Source: Celeribacter sp. PS-C1 (GTDB taxonomy: Bacteria; Pseudomonadota; Alphaproteobacteria; Rhodobacterales; Rhodobacteraceae). From it: a stretch of DNA of 64,000 bases. Within the stretch, counting starts at the first letter, position 1. Each line of letters begins with the position of its first letter. The DNA is taken from the NCBI RefSeq assembly GCF_019429625.1, contig NZ_JAHXRW010000007.1, positions 1 through 64,000 on the forward strand. The letters run 5' to 3'. The notes below the pieces were generated by a model. That model was not told where the DNA came from, ran no database searches, and saw nothing but the letters and a program-made list of their open reading frames with translations. Positions 49,614 through 57,876 of the stretch are shown here, in pieces. Made by a program: the position numbers and the translations under genes.

Positions 49614-50926
49614 ACCGATACCTTCTCATATACAAGAGGCGGCTCGTCGGGGGCTTCAGGCGCCAGCCGAACCGCCGCACGGATCGCGGCCTCCGCCCGG
49701 TCAGCCTCATCCACGGATTTGGCATGGATGGTCGCGATCAGGTTGTCCGCATCGAGATATTCCCCGATCATACAACAATTGGAAAGCCCAACCGCCGGGT
49801 CGACTTTGTCGCCCCCCTTCATGCGCCCGCCGCCCAGATGCACCACCGTCATGCCAAGCGCATGGCCGTCCATCTCTGAAACATACCCCGGCTGCTCTGA
49901 CAAAACATCGCGCACGACGGGGGCCGAAGGCAAACGGTCGCGCCAGTGATCGACGAAATCGGCGGGTCCACCCAATTCGGAAATCATCCGGCCAAACCGC
50001 TCGGCGGCGGAGCCATCGGTGAGCGTGTCGCGCACCGCCCAAGCGGCTTGGTCCGCATCCTCGGCCAATCCGGCCAAAACCATCAACTCTCCCCCCAATG
50101 CACAGGTCACATCGCAAAGGATATTGTCCACTTCGCCCGTGGTCAGCGCCTCCATCACCGTCATGACTTCCAAGGCATTGCCCAGCGTCGGACAGAGCGG
50201 CTGGTTCATATCGGTGATCAGCGCGGAGGTCTTGCAGCCTGCGCCATTGGCTGTGGTGACGAGGCTCTGCGCCAAGGCGCGGGCGTCCTCGGGCGTGGTC
50301 ATGAAAGCCCCCGAGCCGCATTTAACGTCGAGCACCAACGCCTCAAGGCCCGCCGCGAGTTTCTTCGATAGGATCGAAGCGGTGATCAGGTCGATGCTCT
50401 CGACCGTGCCGGTGACGTCGCGGATCGCGTAGAGCCGTTTGTCCGCAGGCGCGATGGAGCCGGAGGCGGAGACGATGGCGCATCCAACGCGCTCGACAAT
50501 CTCGTGGAACCGCGCATCCGTGACTTCGGTTTTGAGGCCGGGAATGGATTCGAGCTTATCCAAAGTGCCGCCCGTGTGACCAAGCCCGCGCCCCGAGACC
50601 ATCGGCACACAGGCGCCCAAGGCAGCCAAGGCGGGCGCGAGCAAAAGCGACACACAATCGCCGACACCGCCTGTGGAATGTTTGTCGATCGCGGGGGACG
50701 GCAAGTCCCAGCGCATCACTTCGCCACTATCGCGCATCGCAAGCGTCAAAGCCACGCGGTCAGGGTCGGACATACTGTTTAGCAAAGCGGCCATGGCAAA
50801 AGCACCCGCTTGCGCGTCGGTCACGGCACCGCTGGCGAGACCCTGCGCAAAGCCGGTCAGCTCCGTTGGCGACAGCTCGCGCTTGTCCCGCAATTTCTCA
50901 ATGATTTGGCGCGCATCAAACGTCAT
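49610..50926 (-). CDS. deoA: Thymidine (pyrimidine-nucleoside) phosphorylase
   Basis: A 438-residue enzyme with the signature SGRGLGHTGGTLDKLES near residue 112 and DKHSTGGVGD near 84, plus Lys/Ser phosphate ligands. It phosphorolyses thymidine/deoxyuridine to base and deoxyribose 1-phosphate. The start is ATG 50926; a much longer in-frame extension runs back through cdd and is not used. It follows cdd with a 5-bp gap. Confidence 0.95.
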   Translation of the reverse strand: MTFDARQIIEKLRDKRELSPTELTGFAQGLASGAVTDAQAGAFAMAALLNSMSDPDRVALTLAMRDSGEVMRWDLPSPAIDKHSTGGVGDCVSLLLAPALAALGACVPMVSGRGLGHTGGTLDKLESIPGLKTEVTDARFHEIVERVGCAIVSASGSIAPADKRLYAIRDVTGTVESIDLITASILSKKLAAGLEALVLDVKCGSGAFMTTPEDARALAQSLVTTANGAGCKTSALITDMNQPLCPTLGNALEVMTVMEALTTGEVDNILCDVTCALGGELMVLAGLAEDADQAAWAVRDTLTDGSAAERFGRMISELGGPADFVDHWRDRLPSAPVVRDVLSEQPGYVSEMDGHALGMTVVHLGGGRMKGGDKVDPAVGLSNCCMIGEYLDADNLIATIHAKSVDEADRAEAAIRAAVRLAPEAPDEPPLVYEKVSV

Positions 50927-50931
50927 GAGGA

Positions 50932-51330
50932 TTAATCCATATGATCCGGCGTAAACGCCCCCGGCAAAAGCTCGCCCACCGTCATGGTCAACACTTCGCC
51001 CGTGCGCGACATCATAGAGACCTTCACATCCGGCCCTGCAAATTCGCGAATTTTCTGACGACAGCCCCCGCAAGGCGGCACCGGTGCGTCACTGTCCCCG
51101 ATCACGGCAACCTCGGCGATTTTGGTCTCCCCGCCCAAAACCATCGCCGCGATCGCGCCCGCTTCGGCACAGGTGCCTTCGGGATAGGCGGCATTTTCCA
51201 CATTCACGCCAGTGAAAACCGCGCCCGATGCGGTGCGGATCGCTGCGCCGACGCGAAACTTGGAATAGGGCGCATAGGCTTTGTCCTGAATTTTTGCAGC
51301 TTCATCCAAGAGAGAGGTGGGCGCAGACAT
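50932..51330 (-). CDS. cdd: Cytidine deaminase
   Basis: A 132-residue homotetrameric-type cytidine deaminase. The zinc site is CAEAGAIAAM (Cys, catalytic Glu) and PCGGCRQKI. It converts cytidine/deoxycytidine to uridine/deoxyuridine, supplying DeoA. It is the first gene of the five-gene nucleoside salvage operon; its promoter lies in the 325-bp region shared with maeB. Confidence 0.95.
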   Translation of the reverse strand: MSAPTSLLDEAAKIQDKAYAPYSKFRVGAAIRTASGAVFTGVNVENAAYPEGTCAEAGAIAAMVLGGETKIAEVAVIGDSDAPVPPCGGCRQKIREFAGPDVKVSMMSRTGEVLTMTVGELLPGAFTPDHMD

Positions 51331-51569
51331 GGGAAACCCTCATTTTTGACTATCCGGTCCAGAGTGAAGCCTCACCCGTCCAGATGCAAGTGCGATACGC
51401 TGTCCAGACCACGACCTTGCCGATTGTGCGGTTCCCCACACAGGTTTGCTCGTCTTTTACGCGCAGCCATATGCCCTCAAGCAGATGCCGACCATTTTAC
51501 ATGTCTCCCCTTGCATCAGCCCCCTCCTGCGGCGTAGAGGCTTGCCGAGGGAGAGGCCTTGAGGCAAAC

Positions 51570-51587
51570 TTGTTTAACATTAAACAA
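51570..51587. promoter_or_regulatory. 18-bp perfect palindrome in the cdd-maeB intergenic region
   Basis: TTGTTTAA-CA-TTAAACAA is a perfect inverted repeat with a 2-bp centre, 68 bp upstream of the maeB ATG and 239 bp upstream of cdd. The closeness to maeB suggests an operator for the malic enzyme gene. The regulator is unknown. Apart from this the 325-bp intergenic stretch (51331-51655) shows no gene. Confidence 0.6.
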
Positions 51588-51655
51588 TACCCCCGCGCAC
51601 CGCAACCGCGGACATGAGCACAGACAAGGCAGCAGACAAGATTGGGAGATCACCA

Positions 51656-53938
51656 ATGGCGACGGACAAGCGCAACGACAGCCTGAGACAAGCCGCGCTC
51701 GACTATCACGAATTCCCCAAGCCCGGGAAATTGGAAATTCGCGCCACCAAGCCGATGGCCAACGGCCGCGACCTCGCGCGGGCCTATAGCCCCGGCGTCG
51801 CCGAAGCCTGCCTCGAAATCAAGGCCGACCCGACCACCTCAAGCCGCTACACTGCGCGTGGCAACCTCGTCGCCGTCGTGACCAACGGCACCGCCGTTTT
51901 GGGCCTCGGCAACATTGGTGCCGCAGCCTCGAAACCGGTGATGGAGGGTAAGGCGGTGCTCTTCAAGAAATTCGCCAACATCGACTGTTTCGACATCGAA
52001 GTGAACGAAAGCGACCCGGAAAAACTCGCCGAGATCGTCTGCGCGCTGGAACCGACCTTTGGCGCGATCAACCTCGAAGACATCAAGGCGCCGGATTGCT
52101 TTATCGTTGAACAACTCTGCCGCGAGAAGATGAACATTCCGGTGTTCCACGACGACCAACACGGCACCGCCATCGTCGTCGGAGCCGCCGCGACCAATGC
52201 GCTGCGCGTGTCGGGCAAAAAGATCGAAGACATTAAAGTGGTGTCCACCGGCGGCGGGGCGGCGGGAATTGCCTGTCTCAACATGCTTTTGAAACTCGGC
52301 CTCAAACGCGAAAACGTTTGGCTCTGCGACATCGCCGGGCTGGTTTACGAGGGCCGCGAGGAAGAGATGACGGCGCAAAAGGCCGCCTTTGCGCAAAAGA
52401 CCGACCTGCGGACGTTGGACGAGGCGATCGAAGGCGCGGATATGTTCCTCGGCCTCTCCGGTCCGGGCGTCCTGAAGCCCGAGATGGTCAAGAAGATGAC
52501 CAAACAGCCGATCATTTTCGCGCTCGCCAACCCGACGCCGGAAATCATGCCCGACGAGGTCAAAAAGGTCGCCCCCGATGCGATCATCGCCACGGGGCGC
52601 TCGGATTATCCCAACCAAGTCAATAACGTGCTATGTTTCCCCTTCATCTTCCGCGGCGCGTTGGATGTCGGTGCAACCGAGATCAACGACGCGATGCAGA
52701 TCGGTTGCATCGAAGGGATCGCAGCCCTGGCCCGCGCCACGACGAGCGCAGAAGCTGCCGCCGCCTATCAAGACGAGCGGATGGAGTTCGGCCCGGATTA
52801 TCTGATCCCGAAACCTTTTGACCCGCGCCTTATGGGCGTTGTCGCCTCTGCGGTCGCGAAAGCCGCAATGGAGAGCGGCGTGGCGACCAAGCCGGTCACG
52901 GACATGAAGGCCTACAAGGACGCGCTCGACGGTTCGGTGTTCAAATCCGCGCTGATCATGCGCCCGGTCTTTGCCGCCGCAAGCCACGCCGAACGCCGCA
53001 TCGCCTTTGCCGAAGGCGAAGACGAACGCGTGCTGCGCGCCGCCCAAGGCATGATTGAGGAAACCACCGATAAACCGATCCTGATCGGCCGCCCGGAGGT
53101 GATCGCCATGCGGGCCGAACGCGCAGGCGTGAAAATTCGCCCCGGCATCGATTTCGAGGTGGTGAACCCGGAAAACGACAGCCGTTACAAACAATATTGG
53201 CAAGCCTATCATGACCTGATGGCCCGCAAAGGGGTGACACCGGATCTGGCAAAAGCGATCCTGCGCACCAACACCACGGCGATTGGCGCCATTATGGTGC
53301 AACAGGATCACGCCGACAGCATGATCTGCGGCACTTTCGGTCAATATCTGTGGCACCTCAACTATGTGACGCAAATTCTCGGCACCAAGGAGCGCCAGCC
53401 GGTCGGCGCGCTCTCCTTGATGATCCAAGAAGACGGCCCGCTGTTCATCGCAGACACCCATGTGCACACGGAACCGACGCCGAAACAGATCGCCGAAACG
53501 GTGATCGCCACGGCGCGCCATGTGCGTCGTTTCGGGATCGAGCCCAATATCGCCCTGTGTTCCCACAGTGAGTTCGGCAACCTCAATTGCATGACGGGTC
53601 GACATATGCGCGAAGCCATGGAAATCCTCGACTCGGAGCCGCGAGACTTCAAATACGAGGGCGAGATGCACATCGACAGTGCCCTGACCCCGGATTTGCG
53701 CGAACGCAACTTCCCACACTCGCGACTTGAAGGCCCGGCGAATGCGCTGGTCTTTGCGATTGCCGATGCGGCCTCCGGCGTGCGCAACATCCTCAAGACC
53801 AAAGGCGGCGGCCTCGAGGTCGGTCCGATCCTGATGGGGATGGCGAACAAGGCGCATATCGTCACACCCTCGATCACCTCGCGCGGACTTTTGAATATGT
53901 CCGCCATCGCGGGAACGCCGGTCGCACATTACGGCTAA
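51656..53938 (+). CDS. maeB: NADP-dependent malic enzyme with phosphotransacetylase-like domain
   Basis: A 760-residue two-domain protein. The malic-enzyme part (about 1-430) has SPGVAEACLEI, FHDDQHGTAIV and the dinucleotide motif VSTGGGAAGIACL; the C-terminal part (about 440-760) resembles phosphate acetyltransferase (RRIAFAEGEDERVLRAAQG, TKGGGLEVGPILMG) and is known in MaeB proteins as a regulatory acetyl-CoA-sensing domain. It decarboxylates malate to pyruvate with NADP. Start ATG 51656 follows GGGAGA; the ATG at 51614 lacks a good site. Confidence 0.92.
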   Translation: MATDKRNDSLRQAALDYHEFPKPGKLEIRATKPMANGRDLARAYSPGVAEACLEIKADPTTSSRYTARGNLVAVVTNGTAVLGLGNIGAAASKPVMEGKAVLFKKFANIDCFDIEVNESDPEKLAEIVCALEPTFGAINLEDIKAPDCFIVEQLCREKMNIPVFHDDQHGTAIVVGAAATNALRVSGKKIEDIKVVSTGGGAAGIACLNMLLKLGLKRENVWLCDIAGLVYEGREEEMTAQKAAFAQKTDLRTLDEAIEGADMFLGLSGPGVLKPEMVKKMTKQPIIFALANPTPEIMPDEVKKVAPDAIIATGRSDYPNQVNNVLCFPFIFRGALDVGATEINDAMQIGCIEGIAALARATTSAEAAAAYQDERMEFGPDYLIPKPFDPRLMGVVASAVAKAAMESGVATKPVTDMKAYKDALDGSVFKSALIMRPVFAAASHAERRIAFAEGEDERVLRAAQGMIEETTDKPILIGRPEVIAMRAERAGVKIRPGIDFEVVNPENDSRYKQYWQAYHDLMARKGVTPDLAKAILRTNTTAIGAIMVQQDHADSMICGTFGQYLWHLNYVTQILGTKERQPVGALSLMIQEDGPLFIADTHVHTEPTPKQIAETVIATARHVRRFGIEPNIALCSHSEFGNLNCMTGRHMREAMEILDSEPRDFKYEGEMHIDSALTPDLRERNFPHSRLEGPANALVFAIADAASGVRNILKTKGGGLEVGPILMGMANKAHIVTPSITSRGLLNMSAIAGTPVAHYG

Positions 53939-53957
53939 GCCCAAGTCCTAAAACAAA

Positions 53958-54077
53958 TTTGCAACGCCTCCGCCTCACCCGCGGGGGCGTTTCTGTTTGC
54001 AACATCAATCTCTTGTGTCAAAGTTTGCAAACTACATTTCTAGAGATGTTTGCGAATTTTATATAAACATTTGCGGC
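53958..54077 (+). promoter_or_regulatory. Cluster of five TTTGC motifs upstream of prpE (ScfR/PccR-type sites)
   Basis: TTTGCAAC (53958), TTTGCAAC (53996), TTTGCAAA (54024, inside the perfect palindrome AGTTTGCAAACT), TTTGCGAA (54049) and TTTGCGGC (54070) all read in the same direction within 120 bp. TTTGCAAA repeats are the reported target of the propionyl-CoA-responsive ScfR-family regulator PccR in Rhodobacter sphaeroides. Position upstream of a propionyl-CoA synthetase gene fits this. The spacing is wider than the published X4 spacing. Confidence 0.6.
53963..53998 (+). terminator. Rho-independent terminator after maeB
   Basis: AACGCCTCCGC and GCGGGGGCGTT form an 11-bp stem with one wobble and a 7-nt loop, then TCTGTTT. 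It separates maeB from the prpE control region. Confidence 0.75.
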
Positions 54078-54216
54078 GCGCTCTGGTAACAACATTGCCG
54101 GAGCGGGCCAAATTACCAGCGGCCCCCGTGATTGTTGCGCGTGATATTCCTACGTAGCCCCGCAGGGAATCACTGACTGAGCCAATCACGCCAAGTCAGC
54201 GAGGAGGACGCGAAGA

Positions 54217-56109
54217 GTGGCATATAAAGACGTTTACGAGGCCTGGAAATCCGACCCGGAAGCATTTTGGATGGAGGCCGCGGAGGAGGTCCATTGGTTC
54301 AAAAAGCCGTCGAAGGCGCTGTTTGACGACAATGCACCGATTTACGAATGGTTCTCGGACGGGTTGACCAACACCTGTTACAACGCGGTGGACCGCCATG
54401 TCGAAGCCGGTCGCGGCGATGAGATTGCGATCATGCACGAGAGCCCGATCACCCATTCGACCAAGGGCATCACCTACAAGGAATTGCAGGCCCGCGTGTC
54501 CTCTCTGGCGGGTGCGCTCAAGATGCGCGGCGTCGAAAAAGGCGACCGCGTCATCATCTATATGCCGATGGTGCCCGAAGCGCTTGAGGCGATGCTGGCC
54601 TGTGCCCGAATTGGCGCGGTGCACTCCGTCGTTTTCGGCGGCTTTGCGGCGCATGAGCTTGCGGTGCGAATCGACGACTGTACGCCCAAGGCGATCATTG
54701 CCGCCTCTTGCGGCCTCGAACCGAACCGCGTGGTGCATTACAAACCGCTTCTGGATGAAGCCATTGAGGTGGCCACCCACAAACCTGAGTTCTGCGTGAT
54801 TTTCCAACGCGAACAAGAAGTTGCCAAGCTGATCGAAGGCCGTGACTTCTCCTGGCATGGCTTCCAATACGGCGTGAAACCGGCGGAATGTGTTCCGGTC
54901 GAGGGCAATCACCCGGCCTATATTCTCTACACCTCGGGCACCACCGGCGCGCCGAAAGGCGTGGTACGCTCCACCGGCGGGCACCTTGTGGCGCTGAACT
55001 GGACGATGAAGAATATCTACAACATCGAGGCAGGCGACCGGTTCTGGGCAGCCTCCGATGTGGGTTGGGTCGTGGGCCACAGCTACATCTGTTACGGCCC
55101 GCTGATCAAAGGCGCGCAAACCATCGTCTTCGAAGGTAAGCCGGTCGGCACGCCGCATGCCGGTGTGTTCTGGCGGATCATTCAGAACCAGCGGGTGAAG
55201 TCGTTCTTCACCGCGCCCACGGCGCTGCGCGCAATCAAGCGTGAGGACCCGAATGGCGAATGGATCAAACGTTACAAGGCGCATGAACTTCAAGCGATTT
55301 TCCTTGCCGGTGAACGCGCGGACCCCGACACGATCAAATGGGCGCAGGAGAAATTCGGCGTGCCAGTGATCGACCACTGGTGGCAGACGGAAACCGGCTG
55401 GGCCATCGCCGCAAACCCGCTGGGCATCGAGGAACTGCCGGTCAAGATCGGCTCGCCGTCTGTGGCCATGCCGGGCTATGACATCGACATTCTCGACGAG
55501 GCAGGTCATCCGGTGGCCGACGGTGAGTTGGGTGCCATCGCGATCAAGCTGCCGCTGCCGCCGGGCACGTTGCAGACGCTATGGAATGCCGAAGATCGCT
55601 ATAAAAAGAGCTATTTGACCACTTTCCCGGGTTATTACGAGACGGGGGATGCCGGGATCAAGGATGAGGACGGCTATGTCTACATCATGGCCCGCACCGA
55701 TGACGTGATCAACGTCGCCGGGCACCGCCTCTCCACCGGCGCGATGGAAGAGGTTCTGGCGAACCACCCCGATGTGGCAGAATGCGCCGTGATCGGCGTG
55801 GCGGATCAACTCAAGGGGCAATCGCCCCTGGGCTTCTTGTGCCTCAATGCCGGTTGTGACCGCGATCACGCCGAGATCGTCAAAGAGGTGGTGGCTTCGG
55901 TCCGCAAGGACATCGGCCCCGTGGCGGCGTTCAAAATGGCCTGTGTCGTGGACCGTTTGCCGAAAACCCGCTCGGGCAAGATCCTGCGCGGCACGATGGT
56001 GAAAATTGCGGACAGCCAGCCATTCAAAATGCCTGCGACCATCGACGATCCGGCGATTCTGGATGAGATCAAGGTGGCGCTTCAGGGACTTGGCTACGCA
56101 AAAGAGTAA
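54217..56109 (+). CDS. prpE: Propionyl-CoA synthetase
   Basis: A 630-residue acetyl-/propionyl-CoA synthetase. The N-terminal TNTCYNAVDRHVE is typical of PrpE rather than acetyl-CoA synthetase. YTSGTTGAPKGV is the P-loop, HWWQTETGW follows, and Lys588 in TRSGKILRG is the catalytic, acetylation-prone lysine. It activates propionate (and less well acetate or acrylate) with ATP and CoA; in roseobacters this also serves DMSP-derived acids. It starts with GTG after GGAGGAC. A TTTGC motif cluster precedes it and a strong terminator follows. Confidence 0.9.
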   Translation: MAYKDVYEAWKSDPEAFWMEAAEEVHWFKKPSKALFDDNAPIYEWFSDGLTNTCYNAVDRHVEAGRGDEIAIMHESPITHSTKGITYKELQARVSSLAGALKMRGVEKGDRVIIYMPMVPEALEAMLACARIGAVHSVVFGGFAAHELAVRIDDCTPKAIIAASCGLEPNRVVHYKPLLDEAIEVATHKPEFCVIFQREQEVAKLIEGRDFSWHGFQYGVKPAECVPVEGNHPAYILYTSGTTGAPKGVVRSTGGHLVALNWTMKNIYNIEAGDRFWAASDVGWVVGHSYICYGPLIKGAQTIVFEGKPVGTPHAGVFWRIIQNQRVKSFFTAPTALRAIKREDPNGEWIKRYKAHELQAIFLAGERADPDTIKWAQEKFGVPVIDHWWQTETGWAIAANPLGIEELPVKIGSPSVAMPGYDIDILDEAGHPVADGELGAIAIKLPLPPGTLQTLWNAEDRYKKSYLTTFPGYYETGDAGIKDEDGYVYIMARTDDVINVAGHRLSTGAMEEVLANHPDVAECAVIGVADQLKGQSPLGFLCLNAGCDRDHAEIVKEVVASVRKDIGPVAAFKMACVVDRLPKTRSGKILRGTMVKIADSQPFKMPATIDDPAILDEIKVALQGLGYAKE

Positions 56110-56181
56110 ATTTTAACAAAAAACCACTGTTTCCCGGCGCGAGGTTGGTTCAGACTTTGTTAACCAACATGCCGGGGAACG

Positions 56182-56210
56182 ACGCGGCCCCATTTGGCCG
56201 CGTTTTTTTT
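56182..56210 (+). terminator. Rho-independent terminator after prpE
   Basis: ACGCGGCC and GGCCGCGT form a perfect 8-bp stem with a 6-nt loop followed by seven more T residues. Confidence 0.9.
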
Positions 56211-56277
56211 CATGCCCAATTTGGCGATCGGCAACAGGTGCTCAATTTCAGCATCAGGTGAGACGTAAGGGGACAAT

Positions 56278-57876
56278 TTGACTCAAAAGAACGAACAAAG
56301 CCACACGCTTCAAATCAAAGATGCAGGACGTATTTCCCTGCTATCACACGATATTCGTTCGACTTTCGGAGAATTACAAAGCACCCTAAAAATGTTGGCG
56401 CAGAACACCTGTCTGCCGCGGCACATCCAAGACGAGCTGTCCCGCCTGAGCCATACCGGCGCGCATCTCGGTCGCCTTCTCGACGAGGCCTCCGAAGCGC
56501 TGTTCCACGATCACCAAAAGCGCCCTCCCCCCATTTTGAGCAGTGCGCCGCGTCTGGTTCTGACGGGCCTCGTACAGCGTTGGCAGAGGATCACCGAAAA
56601 GCTTGGCTGTGAACTTTTGTTGAGCGGCACCGATCACCTGCCGGACATTGCGGATCTCGACATGCTGGCACTGGAACAGGCGCTTTCCAACCTCGTGTCC
56701 AACGCGCTGCATCACGCCGGACCGGGGCCGATTTCCATCGACATCGCACGTTCCGGCCAAGGCGCAAATGAAGAACTGGTGTTTCGCATCCGTGACAGCG
56801 GCCCCGGATATCCAAAACGCGTTTTGGACACGGAGAAACAGGCCACTCCCCCGATTGGAGCAGGTGAGCCGGGATCGGGGTTCGGCCTTCATGTGGCCTT
56901 TGACGCAACCCGGCGTCTGAACGGAAAACTAACGCTGCACAATCCGCCAGACGGAGGTGCGGAGGCCTGTTTGACGCTGCCGTTTCCACGGCCCAACGAG
57001 ACCAAAAGCGACACGATCGTACACTCGCAACATTTACCCGCCGGACTCGTGGCGCTTTTGGTCGAAGACAGCGCTGCCATGAGACTTGGGCTCCGTCACG
57101 ACCTTGAGGCGCTCGGACTGACCGTGATCGAAGCCCATGACGGCATCGAAGCGCTTGATCGCCTCACCGACCCCGACATCCGGATCGACATCGTATTTCT
57201 CGACGTCGAATTGCCGCTCCTGTCCGGCCTTCAAGTGTTGTCCCGGCTCAAAGTGCAAAACCATCCCATTCCGCCAACTGTCGCCATCACCTCTCATGTG
57301 TTTCTGGTGAACCGCCGAACGATTCTGGCCCATGGAGCAAAGGCAGTTCTGAGCAAACCGATCAATGCCCAGCGCGACATCCTCGACGCTATCGCCACGG
57401 CGCTGGATCTTGAAAACCTCGTGCCACCGCAGCAGGTCTCACATTATACACCCCACGTGATCGACTGGCTTCGCACGCCGCAGCGCAACGCCCTGGAGAA
57501 CTGCCTCAACACATTGATCGGCCATCTGCCCTGTCCGACCGCTGCCGTGGTTCTGGCGCAGATGTCCGAGGATCTGGACCAGTATCTCGACGAAGCCAAT
57601 CGCGCGATGCAAGGCCCGGAAGGACCCCAGCGCCACGCCCTTTTGTCGCGCGCCTGCCATTCCCTCTCCGCGCTTTTCGCCGCCGTCGGCATGGAAGCCG
57701 CACAGCAGGAATCGCGTCTTCTGTCAGAGCGCTCGGAACAGGTTCTGCCGTCGGAAATCATTGAAATTCTAGGCCACCTTCGGCAGTATGCATCCCATAT
57801 TCAAACTGAAATTCATTCAATCTTAACGCGCGAGATGGACACAGATGTCCCACCCCCCCATTTTAATCGTCGATGA
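56278..57876 (+). CDS. Soluble hybrid histidine kinase (HisKA-HATPase-REC-Hpt)
   Basis: A 532-residue protein starting with TTG (TAAGGGGACA just upstream). HisKA His24 (SLLSHDIRS); ATPase N-box NLVSNALHHA near 145, G1 DSGPGYP, G2 GSGFGLHV; REC phospho-acceptor Asp309 (FLDVELP) and Lys near KPINAQ; C-terminal Hpt domain with His461 (RACHSLSALF). There is no signal peptide, membrane helix or extracytoplasmic sensor, so it reads an internal signal or a partner. It overlaps the response-regulator gene by 32 bp, so the two form one phosphorelay. Confidence 0.88.
   Translation: MTQKNEQSHTLQIKDAGRISLLSHDIRSTFGELQSTLKMLAQNTCLPRHIQDELSRLSHTGAHLGRLLDEASEALFHDHQKRPPPILSSAPRLVLTGLVQRWQRITEKLGCELLLSGTDHLPDIADLDMLALEQALSNLVSNALHHAGPGPISIDIARSGQGANEELVFRIRDSGPGYPKRVLDTEKQATPPIGAGEPGSGFGLHVAFDATRRLNGKLTLHNPPDGGAEACLTLPFPRPNETKSDTIVHSQHLPAGLVALLVEDSAAMRLGLRHDLEALGLTVIEAHDGIEALDRLTDPDIRIDIVFLDVELPLLSGLQVLSRLKVQNHPIPPTVAITSHVFLVNRRTILAHGAKAVLSKPINAQRDILDAIATALDLENLVPPQQVSHYTPHVIDWLRTPQRNALENCLNTLIGHLPCPTAAVVLAQMSEDLDQYLDEANRAMQGPEGPQRHALLSRACHSLSALFAAVGMEAAQQESRLLSERSEQVLPSEIIEILGHLRQYASHIQTEIHSILTREMDTDVPPPHFNRR

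Noticed and set aside
54217-56109. Alternative reading as acetyl-CoA synthetase (acsA)
   Set aside because: The TNTCYNAVDRH segment, 630-residue length and TTTGC-type control region fit PrpE better, although acetate activity is possible.
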